Of a stretch of DNA of 64,000 bases, positions 32,180 to 40,556 are shown piece after piece (the first letter of the stretch is position 1; each line of letters starts with the position of its first letter). The stretch spans positions 1 to 64,000 of the forward strand of contig CAJTME010000007.1 in assembly GCA_910577315.1 (NCBI GenBank). Direction: 5' to 3'. Position numbers and translations under genes: made by a program. The notes below the pieces were generated by a model. It was not told where the DNA came from and searched no databases. It saw nothing but the letters and a program-made list of their open reading frames with translations. Source of the DNA: an uncultured Muribaculaceae bacterium (GTDB lineage Bacteria; Bacteroidota; Bacteroidia; Bacteroidales; Muribaculaceae).

Positions 32180-33529
32180 TCACTGCTTGCCCGACGGCAT
32201 CACCTTCGGGCCATACCATGCCGCGATACCGGCTCCGGCAAACATCACCGCGATGCAGACAATCAGCACCAGCGTGATGCCGCCGGCCTTGAGAAGGACC
32301 GGCATGAAGAAAACGCCCAAGATTGCGCCAATTTTTCCGACCATCGACGCGATACCCGAACCGGCGGCCCGTTCCTCAACGGAATAAACCTGAGCCGGAA
32401 TAATGAACGTGACAAGGTGCGGGCCCGCATTGAGGAATACCTCGAAAACGACAAACGCGGCAATCGACACCCACACAGGCCAATGCAGCAGATAGGCGGC
32501 AAGCAGCAGTGCGAGCCCGGCCCCGGCCACTACGAATCCCCACGTCAGCATCCACACATGATCGCGCCTGCGCACCAGGAGAAGACCGAGTACGAAACCA
32601 GGAACGATGAAAAAGTTTATGACAGTGGTAAGTTCAACTGAGTTCAGCACCTTTGCCATCCCTGTTGCATGCGAGGTGTCTATTCCAAGAGCCATCACGA
32701 GCAGGGGAAGAAACACCCCCACCCCATAGACGCCCACACCCTCGCAGGCCCAGGGCACTCCCGAAAAAATAACTTTTTTCAAATTACCGCCCCTGAACAT
32801 GTCGGCCCACGAGGTTTTCGGTCCGGCCGGAGTGTGTGGCACAGCCGATTGCTTGACCTCGACATCTTGTCCGAGAAAATATTTCGCGGCGCTTTCGGCC
32901 TGGGAAGTGCGGCCTTGCGTAAGCAACCATATAGGACTCTGGCGGAATGGGATTCTCATCAAGAAAGTCAGCAGCCCGAGAGCGCCTATTATGAGGATGA
33001 GGCTGTTCCACAATTCCGGCGACGGATCCCGGCTCAATATCCACCAGCAAATGCCGGCCGCGCCAAAAAATCCGATGGCACAGCTTGCTTTCGCCACTCC
33101 AAGCATCAACAATTTCCATTTCGTCGGCATAATTTCTGAAATATATGCAGTGTCGAGGCTGTAACCGCCGCCGACACCAAGTCCGATGAGAAACAGACCG
33201 ATTATCAGCCACACCGGGGAAGCCGTGAAGTACACAAGAAGCGAGGCTGCGACCATCACCACCGGGCAAAGCCTGAACAACCCGAGGTAGCCATACTTGT
33301 CGCCGAGGCGCCCTATCACCGGCGCCCCGACTGATATGCCGATGAGGCCGGCGGCACCTGTCAGACCTTGTTCAAAGCCTGACATGGCCACACCGTTGAC
33401 CAAGGCAAGCATCGGAATGATTATTCCCACAAGAGTCGACAGGGCGGCTCCGATAACTTGCTCCATCGAGGCTACGGCCAGCACACGGTAATGACCTCGG
33501 CGAAGCGGCATAGACAGCAGATAGTTCAT
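32180..33529 (-). CDS. MFS transporter inside the urease/nickel locus
   Basis: The 449-residue protein has twelve predicted membrane segments, MFS motif A GRLGDKYGYLGLFR (about 73-86) and PIWLLTQGRTSQAE in the long central loop. It looks like the sugar-porter/MHS branch, which also includes carriers for small organic acids and metabolites. It sits between the urea channel and the nickel importer. It may carry a substrate or product of the same pathway, such as an ammonia-related or purine-derived compound, but its substrate cannot be read from the sequence. Confidence 0.82.
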   Translation of the reverse strand: MNYLLSMPLRRGHYRVLAVASMEQVIGAALSTLVGIIIPMLALVNGVAMSGFEQGLTGAAGLIGISVGAPVIGRLGDKYGYLGLFRLCPVVMVAASLLVYFTASPVWLIIGLFLIGLGVGGGYSLDTAYISEIMPTKWKLLMLGVAKASCAIGFFGAAGICWWILSRDPSPELWNSLILIIGALGLLTFLMRIPFRQSPIWLLTQGRTSQAESAAKYFLGQDVEVKQSAVPHTPAGPKTSWADMFRGGNLKKVIFSGVPWACEGVGVYGVGVFLPLLVMALGIDTSHATGMAKVLNSVELTTVINFFIVPGFVLGLLLVRRRDHVWMLTWGFVVAGAGLALLLAAYLLHWPVWVSIAAFVVFEVFLNAGPHLVTFIIPAQVYSVEERAAGSGIASMVGKIGAILGVFFMPVLLKAGGITLVLIVCIAVMFAGAGIAAWYGPKVMPSGKQ

Positions 33530-33567
33530 AAAATATTTTAATTTTAATGGTGGATGAATGTATGCGA

Positions 33568-33610
33568 TGCGGAATGTTGAATGTCATGGCAAGACATCCA
33601 ACATTCCGCA
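33568..33610 (-). terminator. Strong hairpin between the urea channel and MFS genes
   Basis: Twelve bases (33568-33579) pair with 33599-33610, followed by an inner ATGTC/GACAT stem, 14 bases after the urea channel stop. There is no good T run in the minus direction, so it may be a weak terminator or an RNA-stability hairpin inside the operon. Confidence 0.5.
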
Positions 33611-33624
33611 GTCAATAGAGGATA

Positions 33625-34635
33625 TCATTTGAAAAGCTTTCCCCAGAAAGAATGGTCGGGAAGATCGCGGTCGTCAAGCTTATAGGCCGGCAACAGGAAA
33701 AGCCATGTTGCAACGCAGAACGGACCGGTCAGCGTCGGTATGCCCCACGGAAGCATCAGCGCGTTCATACCTGCCTGAATGAAGAATGTGGCTACGATGC
33801 CGATTACAGTCCAGATTGCCGAATGTATGTTCACCTTATAGAAAGTGCATCCGAGGGCGATGGCGGTCAGCACAGGACTGAATCCGTACATGCCGGCTGA
33901 AATACTTTCAGGATCGGCCTTGAAAAGTATTGCAAGCCCGAGTGCGATTGCCGAGCCAATGGCAGCCCAGATTGCGGCCCAACGGCTGCATAGTGCAAGG
34001 CCCACGAGGAAGAACACACCGGTAACCCACGAATCAATCAGGAACACCTGAGCGATTCCTTTCAGCCAGAAAATAACGAGCGAACCGAACGACACATCAA
34101 GATGTCCGGCCACGGCACCGATTGTCAGTTCGGGAGCCGACAGCGCAGCTGGCGCTATTCCCGGCAGTTCGCGGGCTGCAAGAAGGAACACCCATGTCAT
34201 CAACACGAACGGGAAGGTGAAAGAATTAACTTTCCATGGTGCCATCACATTATTCAGCCCCGAGCGTACCCACGTGGTGAACATGGCGCAAACAAACAAT
34301 GCAATCCACATTAGCCATGTATCGGCAAGGAAAGTCGGAAAAGCACAGCCCACCAGAATTCCGTTGAATCCCCACAGGCCATCGTAGCCTGCCGGTTCTT
34401 TGTCGGGAATTATATAGCCTGCAAGTGTTGACGCAACCAGGCCGACAAGTGCGCCCCATGCAACCTGCGGCAGATGGCACTCGTAAGAACCCCAAAATAT
34501 GCCGAGGAGAAAAAACAGGCCTGTCCAGGCGCTCTGCTGGAACATCACCTGACCGGAGCCGCGCAGAATACTGCGGACGGACAGCTTCACACGGTCGGCG
34601 GCCGTCAGTGGAGCAGGATTGTTTGTCGTTGTCAT
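33625..34635 (-). CDS. Urea transporter (UT family)
   Basis: The 336-residue protein has about ten hydrophobic segments in two related halves. NGILVGCAFP and YGFSPVLTAIALG contain the repeated selectivity-filter regions of the UT/Yut urea channel family, and NSFTFPFVLMTWVF and TGPFCVATWLFLLP lie at matching places. It conducts urea down its gradient through the inner membrane. Its position downstream of ureD within the urease genes supports the assignment. No N-terminal signal is seen. Confidence 0.9.
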   Translation of the reverse strand: MTTTNNPAPLTAADRVKLSVRSILRGSGQVMFQQSAWTGLFFLLGIFWGSYECHLPQVAWGALVGLVASTLAGYIIPDKEPAGYDGLWGFNGILVGCAFPTFLADTWLMWIALFVCAMFTTWVRSGLNNVMAPWKVNSFTFPFVLMTWVFLLAARELPGIAPAALSAPELTIGAVAGHLDVSFGSLVIFWLKGIAQVFLIDSWVTGVFFLVGLALCSRWAAIWAAIGSAIALGLAILFKADPESISAGMYGFSPVLTAIALGCTFYKVNIHSAIWTVIGIVATFFIQAGMNALMLPWGIPTLTGPFCVATWLFLLPAYKLDDRDLPDHSFWGKLFK

Positions 34636-34685
34636 TTCGAGTTATTGGGTTAGAGGGTTATTGACATATTCAAAGCGGGCTTTAA

Positions 34686-35651
34686 TCAGCGCCACGGGAA
34701 TTCCTCGGGCAGGGGCACGCCCTTCACGGCCATGCGTACTTTCGACACGAACTCACGCACAACTTTCTTGACAGGCCCCGGCTCCATGCCGAGTACCTTA
34801 AAGAGCAGCCCGGCATTGTTGGGAAGATGCGTTATACCGGCTGCCAAGCTGTTCTTCCGGTCTATAAAAGGCTCGGTGGCGGCATAGACCTCGGCGGCTT
34901 TTTCGGCGGGAGTCATCACAATCACGTTGGCGAAAACGTCATAGCCTCCCATCACGCCGACCTCGCGCACCGGCGCTTCGGCAGGTGATATTATGAATTT
35001 CTCGCGGAAAAGTTGCTCGCCACCGGGGCGTTCGCCGTGCGAGCACACCGACAGGATGTCGAATTTGAACAGTTCGCCATTGTGATGCTTGCGGCCGGCC
35101 ATATATATTTCCGAATAGACCGCCGTCGCAGATGGATCGACCACCATGCGGGTGTCGCATATGAAGCGGGTTCCGGCGTGGGGGATAATCGGTTCCGGCA
35201 GAAATTCAAGATACGCGCCAGCCTCAAGCTCGATGGTCTGCACCATGCCCGAATAATTATATTTCATAGAGGCCAGTTTGGTGGCGGCTCCGGTCGACAC
35301 GAAGGCCATGGCGTCTTTTTTAAGCCTGATGTTCTGTGTGTAACGGTCGCCGTCCACATTCGGGCCTCCCGATGAGAGGATATACACGCAAGGCATCCCC
35401 GGAAGTTCCTCGTCGAAATACAATTCTTGCTGCACAATCAGAGGAGCGCGGCGGTCAAGCTGGCGCAAAATCGACTTGCCGTCGGCGTCGAGTTCGAAAC
35501 CGAGGTCAAGATAACCGCGTTTGCCCGGGGCGCCCACATACATGGCTTTCGGCTCTTCAAGATAAGGAGCCATCTCACGCGCATGCGAGAAATCCACCTC
35601 GGGAGCATCGGAGAATATTTTATCTTTTACCTTTGAGTAATCCATAGTCAT
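34686..35651 (-). CDS. ureD: Urease accessory protein UreD (UreH)
   Basis: The 321-residue protein matches UreD in its LYFDEELPG, SSGGPNVDGDRYTQNI, STGAATKLASM and LEFLPEPIIPHAGTRF segments, with later YSEIYMAGRKHHNGELFKFD. UreD binds apo-urease together with UreF and UreG and helps conduct nickel to the active site. The alternative ATG two codons later is equally possible. The gene follows ureG by 45 bases and precedes the urea channel. Confidence 0.93.
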   Translation of the reverse strand: MTMDYSKVKDKIFSDAPEVDFSHAREMAPYLEEPKAMYVGAPGKRGYLDLGFELDADGKSILRQLDRRAPLIVQQELYFDEELPGMPCVYILSSGGPNVDGDRYTQNIRLKKDAMAFVSTGAATKLASMKYNYSGMVQTIELEAGAYLEFLPEPIIPHAGTRFICDTRMVVDPSATAVYSEIYMAGRKHHNGELFKFDILSVCSHGERPGGEQLFREKFIISPAEAPVREVGVMGGYDVFANVIVMTPAEKAAEVYAATEPFIDRKNSLAAGITHLPNNAGLLFKVLGMEPGPVKKVVREFVSKVRMAVKGVPLPEEFPWR

Positions 35652-35696
35652 TCAATTGAAAGGGGGATGGGAGAGAATGGAATAGCGCGAATCTGA

Positions 35697-36320
35697 TTAT
35701 TGGTTTTCCTTGTCAAACAGGGCCATTTTGTAAATGAGGTCGATGAGTTCCTCAATACCCTCGCCTGTCATCGAATTTGTAAACACGAAGGGCTTGCCGG
35801 GACGCATGAGCTCGCTGTCGTGAGCCATCACCTCAAGCGAAGCGTTGACATAGGGTGCAAGGTCGGTCTTGTTGATTACCAGGATGTCGCTGTGGGAAAT
35901 ACCGGGACCGTCCTTGCGGGGAATCTTGTCGCCGGCTGCCACGTCTATCACATAAATGAAGAAATCCACCAGCGCGGGCGAGAATGTAAGAGTGAGGTTA
36001 TCGCCGCCGCTCTCGATGAAAACGATGTCGGCATCGGGGAACTTGGCTTCCATTTCCTCGACTGCGGCGATGTTCATCGAGGGGTCTTCGCGCACGGCGG
36101 TGTGGGGACACGCGCCGGTCTCTACGCCAATGATGCGGTCCTCGGCCAGAATGCCCTTGAGGATTTTGCGGACATGCTTGGCGTCCTCGGTGGTTACGAT
36201 GTCGTTTGTTATGATCAGCACTTTAAGGCCGCGCTCAAGAAGGCGCGGAGTGATGGCTTCGATGAGAGAGGTCTTGCCGGAGCCTACAGGGCCTCCGACG
36301 CCTATTCTGCAAGTACTCAT
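35697..36320 (-). CDS. ureG: Urease accessory GTPase UreG
   Basis: The 207-residue GTPase has the P-loop GGPVGSGKTS (9-18), the metal-binding Cys-Pro-His in GACPHTAVRED (about 69-79), the FIESGGDNL switch and the nucleotide base motif VINKTDL. It dimerises on binding Ni2+ and GTP and delivers nickel to urease through UreF/UreD. The sequence is very conserved, and the length is standard. It lies 32 bases after ureF. Confidence 0.96.
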   Translation of the reverse strand: MSTCRIGVGGPVGSGKTSLIEAITPRLLERGLKVLIITNDIVTTEDAKHVRKILKGILAEDRIIGVETGACPHTAVREDPSMNIAAVEEMEAKFPDADIVFIESGGDNLTLTFSPALVDFFIYVIDVAAGDKIPRKDGPGISHSDILVINKTDLAPYVNASLEVMAHDSELMRPGKPFVFTNSMTGEGIEELIDLIYKMALFDKENQ

Positions 36321-36352
36321 TTTATCTTGTAGTTTAGTTGTTAATGTTGTTG

Positions 36353-37048
36353 TCAGCTCATGAACATTCGCATGTTTCCTTTCTCGTGGAGCGAGGCCAG
36401 AATGTCCATTTCAGGGACGAAGCAGTTCATGTCGGCAAAAGTCATATCCTTTGCCTGATTGTAAAGTGAAGGTATCTCGTCGGCGAGGCGGAACAGAATC
36501 TCCTGTGTGTCGTAATGGGAAACGCGCACACATCTGAGGGCCGCGCCGAGAACCATGTTTATCACGCCATACTGATGTGAGGAGAACAAATCGTCCTCCG
36601 ACAGGCCGGCTGCGGCGAACGCCACGCCCTGAGCCACAGGATAGGTTCCCGGTGTAGTTCCGGCATTAATGTCGGCAAGCCAGCGCACGGCCATCCCGTC
36701 CTTCTCAAAAAGCCTTACAGAGAGTTCGGCCAGTTTCTTGCCCATGCGCTGCAACATCAGCCGGGCCTCGTCGTTCATCTTGAAAAGCATGAGCGCGCGG
36801 TCGGCACGCACCAGCTCGTCATAATCGCCCGCGAGCGCCGCGCGATGGGCATGGAGGGCTGTGACACCGTCGCTGAAAGCCGCCTGACGGGCAGCCGAGC
36901 GGCAGTATTCCTCAAGCGTTGCGGCATCACTGACTATCCTCTCGTAGGAAGCTGTCTCCAAACCGTTTGAAAAGGAGAAGGTTCCGACCGGGAAAGTGGC
37001 GTCGCTGAACTGAATCAGCCTGTATAATTGGACAATCCGGGAATCCAT
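36353..37048 (-). CDS. ureF: Urease accessory protein UreF
   Basis: The 231-residue, mostly helical protein has the UreF pattern RLIQFSDATFPVGTFSFSNGLE near the N-terminus and CVRVSHYDTQEILFRL towards the C-terminus. UreF bridges UreD and UreG and gates GTP hydrolysis during nickel insertion. Here the C-terminal tail ends in EKGNMRMFMS, which is normally involved in contact with UreD. It is 21 bases downstream of ureE. Confidence 0.92.
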   Translation of the reverse strand: MDSRIVQLYRLIQFSDATFPVGTFSFSNGLETASYERIVSDAATLEEYCRSAARQAAFSDGVTALHAHRAALAGDYDELVRADRALMLFKMNDEARLMLQRMGKKLAELSVRLFEKDGMAVRWLADINAGTTPGTYPVAQGVAFAAAGLSEDDLFSSHQYGVINMVLGAALRCVRVSHYDTQEILFRLADEIPSLYNQAKDMTFADMNCFVPEMDILASLHEKGNMRMFMS

Positions 37049-37069
37049 GATTTAAGAGTTTGTTAAAAC

Positions 37070-37630
37070 TTAGTGGTGATGGTGGTGTTCGTGGCTCTCC
37101 TGGCCGGCGCCTCCGAAAAGACGGCGCATTTCATGGGGGGCGAGGAACGGGATGACTTCAAGACCTTGCTTGAATTCAAAGGTGATGCCCTCGATGTGAT
37201 GGGTTTCCATTACGCTTAGCATGACCTTTTCGTCGACGGTTAGCGGCACGTAGACCTGGGTACCTTTAACCACAGCGGGCCAGTGCTGGTTGCCGATGGC
37301 ATGGCCGAGTTCCACGCTGATACGGATGATGTCATCAGGATTGCGGGATGCCACGCCTTCGAGGTCTATTACAAGTACTGGACTGAGCTGAAGTCGGAGC
37401 ACAGCGGCTCGTTTTTCTTCGGGATTGTAATAGATGATGTCGCCATCGACTATCTGCGAATGTCGTTTGAGGGCAACGGGATATTCATTTCCATGGTCGC
37501 CTTTTGCCAAAAAACGGCTTTTCTGTGCGGTCCATTGGTCGAGGTACACTGCTTCGACATCGGCTTCATGCAGTTTTTCATGCCACTCGGGCGAGTGGGC
37601 ATTGCCGATTATTTCTGTAATTACTTCCAT
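37070..37630 (-). CDS. ureE: Urease nickel metallochaperone UreE
   Basis: The 186-residue protein has the UreE N-terminal peptide-binding domain (DQWTAQKSRFLAKGDHG, YPVALKRHSQIVDGDIIYY) and the metal-binding domain with GHAIGNQHWPAVVKGTQVYVPL. The last eight residues end HEHHHHH, the Ni2+-storing tail known in Klebsiella-type UreE. It hands nickel to UreG. The gene begins 124 bases after ureC, and that gap has two hairpins. Confidence 0.94.
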   Translation of the reverse strand: MEVITEIIGNAHSPEWHEKLHEADVEAVYLDQWTAQKSRFLAKGDHGNEYPVALKRHSQIVDGDIIYYNPEEKRAAVLRLQLSPVLVIDLEGVASRNPDDIIRISVELGHAIGNQHWPAVVKGTQVYVPLTVDEKVMLSVMETHHIEGITFEFKQGLEVIPFLAPHEMRRLFGGAGQESHEHHHHH

Positions 37631-37676
37631 AGGGGTGAAAGATGAGTTTTACGTTAGAGAGTGATGAAACGTCTTT

Positions 37677-37738
37677 TTTTCAGAATCCTGTCTGAAAACG
37701 GGGAGGCGCCCGGAGCTTTTGCCTTCCGGACGCCTCCT
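37677..37738 (-). promoter_or_regulatory. Two intercistronic hairpins between ureC and ureE
   Basis: GGAGGCG/CGCCTCC plus CCGGA/TCCGG (37702-37737) form one hairpin, and TTTTCAGA/TCTGAAAA (37677-37698) forms a second. They could partly terminate or protect the RNA and so set a higher level of the structural subunits than of the accessory proteins. Confidence 0.5.
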
Positions 37739-37753
37739 TGTTAATTTATAACA

Positions 37754-39472
37754 TCAGCTGAACCAATAAAGTTGAGCGAGAGGCAATTCTTTTGCAGGTG
37801 GAACGGTGGCGAGCACGCCATCGACATAGGTGTTGAACGTCTCGGGGTCAACCTCGATGTGAGGCAACGCGGCGTTGCGCACCATGTCATACTTGCTGAG
37901 CTGGCGGCATCCGTGAACGGCATAGAGGTTGCTGTGGAGATGCAGACGCTCCTTGATGCCGGCGTCGAGGGCAGCCTGCGACGTGAAGGTGACGCGGGTC
38001 TTCTGCAACTCTGAGCCGAAAGCGCCGAACATCGGGCGCATCTTGACTGGCTGAGGAGTAGGCAGCGAGGCATTGGGGTCGCCCATGTTGGCCCAGTTGA
38101 TGAGACCGCCCTTGATGACGAGTTTCGGTTTTGCACCGAAGAAAGCGGGTTCCCAAAGGACAAGGTCGGCCATCTTGCCGACTTCAATCGAGCCGAGAAT
38201 CTCGTTGATGCCGTAGGTGATTGCGGGGTTGATGGTAATCTGGGCGAGGTAACGCAGCACGCGGAAGTTATCGTTGCTGTCAGAATCCTCTTTCAGCTTG
38301 CCACGCACGCTCTTCATGTATGAGGCCATCTGGAAAGTGCGCATGAACGATTCACCGACACGACCCATAGCCTGGGAGTCTGACGATACCATGGAGATGA
38401 TGCCGAGGTCGTGGAACACGTTTTCAGCGGCCTGCGTCTCGGGGCGGACACGGCTTTCGGCGAATGCCACGTCGGAAGGAATGAGGGGATTGAGGTTGTG
38501 ACATACCATAATCATGTCGAACAGCTCGGCCTCGGAATTGATACCGTAGGGGAGTGTCGGGTTGGTGGATGATGGCAGTACGTTTGCCATGGAGGCGACT
38601 TTCAGCAAGTCGGGAGCGTGACCGCCACCGGCACCTTCGGTATGATATGTATGGATGGTGCGGCCGTCGATTGCTGCGATTGAATCTTCCACAAATCCGC
38701 CCTCGTTCAGGGTATCTGTGTGTATCGCAACCTGTACGTCAAAGTAGTCGGCGCTGCTCATGCAGGCACGGATGGCAGCCGGAGTCGAGCCCCAGTCTTC
38801 GTGAATCTTGAAACCGCAACCGCCGGCAACAATCTGCTCGTCGAGGGTCTCGCGCACCGACGAGTTGCCTTTGCTGAGGAATCCCATGTTGATGGGGAGG
38901 CCTTCTGCGGCACGCATCATCTGTTCCATATTCCAGCGGCCCGATGTAATTGTGGTGCCGTTGGTGCCGTCGGTCGGGCCAATGCCGCCGCCGATAAGGG
39001 TCGTGATGCCATTGCTGAGGCAGTTATATGCCTGCTGAGGCGAGATGAAGTGCACGTGGCCGTCAATACCGGCGGCTGTCAGAATCAGGTGTTCGCCCGA
39101 GATGGCGTCGGTCGAGGGACCGGTGCACAATGTCGGTGTCACACCCTCCATGATATTTGGGTTACCGGCCTTGCCAATACCGGCAATCTTGCCGTCTTTC
39201 ACACCCACGTCAGCCTTGACGACGCCGAGAACAGGGTCGAGAATCGTAACGTTGGTGATGACGAGGTCAAGCGAACCGCCATCAGAAGTGATGGTGTTTG
39301 CCGTACCCATGCCGTCGCGGATGGTCTTGCCACCGCCATACACTACTTCGTCGCCGAGCACGCGGAGGTCTTTTTCAATCTCCACGTAAAGATCGGTGTT
39401 GCCCAGGCGGATTTTATCGCCTACGGTCGGGCCGAAGAGGTTGTTGTTTTCTTGTCTGGATATAGTAGCCAT
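37754..39472 (-). CDS. ureC: Urease alpha subunit UreC
   Basis: The 572-residue subunit carries all nickel-centre residues: His139/His141 (GHVHF), the carbamylated Lys222 (GFKIHEDWG), His251 (AIHTDT), His277 (YHTEGAGGGHAPD) and Asp365 (SSDSQAMG). The flap has Cys324-His325 (MVCHNLNP), so the catalytic His is present, but the residue after it is Asn where Klebsiella and Helicobacter have His. It hydrolyses urea to ammonia and carbamate in the cytoplasm. The length is standard. It lies 11 bases after ureB. Confidence 0.97.
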   Translation of the reverse strand: MATISRQENNNLFGPTVGDKIRLGNTDLYVEIEKDLRVLGDEVVYGGGKTIRDGMGTANTITSDGGSLDLVITNVTILDPVLGVVKADVGVKDGKIAGIGKAGNPNIMEGVTPTLCTGPSTDAISGEHLILTAAGIDGHVHFISPQQAYNCLSNGITTLIGGGIGPTDGTNGTTITSGRWNMEQMMRAAEGLPINMGFLSKGNSSVRETLDEQIVAGGCGFKIHEDWGSTPAAIRACMSSADYFDVQVAIHTDTLNEGGFVEDSIAAIDGRTIHTYHTEGAGGGHAPDLLKVASMANVLPSSTNPTLPYGINSEAELFDMIMVCHNLNPLIPSDVAFAESRVRPETQAAENVFHDLGIISMVSSDSQAMGRVGESFMRTFQMASYMKSVRGKLKEDSDSNDNFRVLRYLAQITINPAITYGINEILGSIEVGKMADLVLWEPAFFGAKPKLVIKGGLINWANMGDPNASLPTPQPVKMRPMFGAFGSELQKTRVTFTSQAALDAGIKERLHLHSNLYAVHGCRQLSKYDMVRNAALPHIEVDPETFNTYVDGVLATVPPAKELPLAQLYWFS

Positions 39473-39483
39473 GATCGTAGGTT

Positions 39484-40053
39484 CTATTTATTGGTTGAAG
39501 GTTTGGGAGCGGATGTGAATTCCGACTCCATATCGGTTTCGGATTCGGATTTGAATCCGTATTCTTTCATGCGCTGGACGGCGCGGATGTAGTTGGGATA
39601 GTATGTAGGCGTGTCTTCCAGACCGGCAAAGCCGTTCACGAGGTCGTTGAATCCAACCACACGCATCTTGCCGGAATACGATACAAGCTCTACCTCTTTT
39701 TCTTCGCCTGGCTCAAAACGGACGGCCGTGGTGGCGGGGATATTCAGGTGGTAGCCGAAGGCCTGCGGACGATCGAATTCCATATAGCGGTTAACTTCGA
39801 AGAAGTGGAAGTGCGAGCCGATCTGCACGGGACGGTCGCCGGTGTTGCGCACTTTAAGCGTTTTTGTACGGCGGTTCACATTATACTGCAAATCTCCGTC
39901 GGCCAGAATGACGCCGCCGACAGGGACAGCACTTGCGGGCTTGAAACCCGGCGTATTCGGATAGAGGATGTCGGGTTCCCCGGTAAATACGCCTGTGGGC
40001 GTCGAGTAGCCTGACTGTTTCGGCTGTTGGCCGTTGGTTTCGGGTGTGCTCAT
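39484..40053 (-). CDS. ureB: Urease beta subunit UreB, with extended ends
   Basis: The core (about residues 45-140) is a canonical UreB, with GGVILADGDLQYN, NTGDRPVQIGSHFHFFEVN and VRFEPGEEKEVELVSYSGKM. The protein has 189 residues where typical UreB has about 100-130. It has an extra N-terminal stretch rich in Thr, Pro and Gly and a C-terminal tail of about 50 residues with acidic Ser/Glu-rich character. The extra parts could alter subunit assembly. It lies 23 bases after ureA. Separate A, B and C genes differ from the fused UreA in Helicobacter. Confidence 0.94.
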   Translation of the reverse strand: MSTPETNGQQPKQSGYSTPTGVFTGEPDILYPNTPGFKPASAVPVGGVILADGDLQYNVNRRTKTLKVRNTGDRPVQIGSHFHFFEVNRYMEFDRPQAFGYHLNIPATTAVRFEPGEEKEVELVSYSGKMRVVGFNDLVNGFAGLEDTPTYYPNYIRAVQRMKEYGFKSESETDMESEFTSAPKPSTNK

Positions 40054-40076
40054 TGTCGAGTTGTTTTAAAGATTCA

Positions 40077-40379
40077 TTACTTGATGGGGTGGTGAATGCT
40101 GACAAGGCGGGAACCATCGGTAAACACCGCTTCGACCTGAAGCAGGTTAATCATGTCGGCTACTCCGTCCATGACGTCGGCCTTTGACAGGACATTTGCG
40201 GCGTCGTGCATCACTTCCTCAACGGTTTTGCCAGCGCGGGCGCCCTCAAGGGCGTGCGAGGTGATATAGGCGACTGATTCAGGATAATTGAGCTTAATGC
40301 CCTTTGCCAGGCGGCGCTCAGCGATCAGGCCCAAGGTAAGAAGTTGGAGTTTGTCAAGCTCCTTAGGGGTTAAATGCAT
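40077..40379 (-). CDS. ureA: Urease gamma subunit UreA
   Basis: The 100-residue protein is a standard UreA (MHLTPKELDKLQLLTLGLIAE-type N-terminus, LNYPESVAYIT, MINLLQVEAVFTDGSRLVSIHHPI). It is the first gene of the urease locus and forms the alpha-beta-gamma trimer with UreB and UreC. It is preceded by a 177-base gap with an inverted repeat and no canonical -7 element. Confidence 0.96.
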   Translation of the reverse strand: MHLTPKELDKLQLLTLGLIAERRLAKGIKLNYPESVAYITSHALEGARAGKTVEEVMHDAANVLSKADVMDGVADMINLLQVEAVFTDGSRLVSIHHPIK

Positions 40380-40383
40380 AAGA

Positions 40384-40444
40384 AAGTGCGGTTAATGTTA
40401 ATACTGAGGTGAGCTGTAATACTAAGTTTATAACGCCCGCACTT
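40384..40444 (-). promoter_or_regulatory. Inverted repeat in the ureA leader
   Basis: AAGTGCGG (40384-40391) and CCGCACTT (40437-40444) are exact inverse complements. In the minus-strand RNA they would form a stem whose 3' arm ends four bases before the ureA start codon, so it could affect translation or mark a regulator site. Confidence 0.45.
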
Positions 40445-40494
40445 CCAAAATGTTCGTGGTAATAAATCAGTATGTTCTAAAAAGTATCACACAA

Positions 40495-40539
40495 ACGGGG
40501 CGTGGGGCGACATTTTTCAAGTGTCATCCCACGCCCCGT
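40495..40539 (-). terminator. Terminator of the surface operon after neuB
   Basis: A 12-base GC-rich stem (ACGGGGCGTGGG, 40495-40506, with 40528-40539) with an inner GACA/TGTC pair starts 18 bases after the neuB stop. Confidence 0.82.
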
Positions 40540-40556
40540 TATAGCTGGCAAATTTC

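Noticed and set aside
38720..39592. Long plus-strand reading frame opposite ureC
   Set aside because: UreC motifs are complete on the minus strand. The antisense frame also runs past the ureC start without a plausible start.
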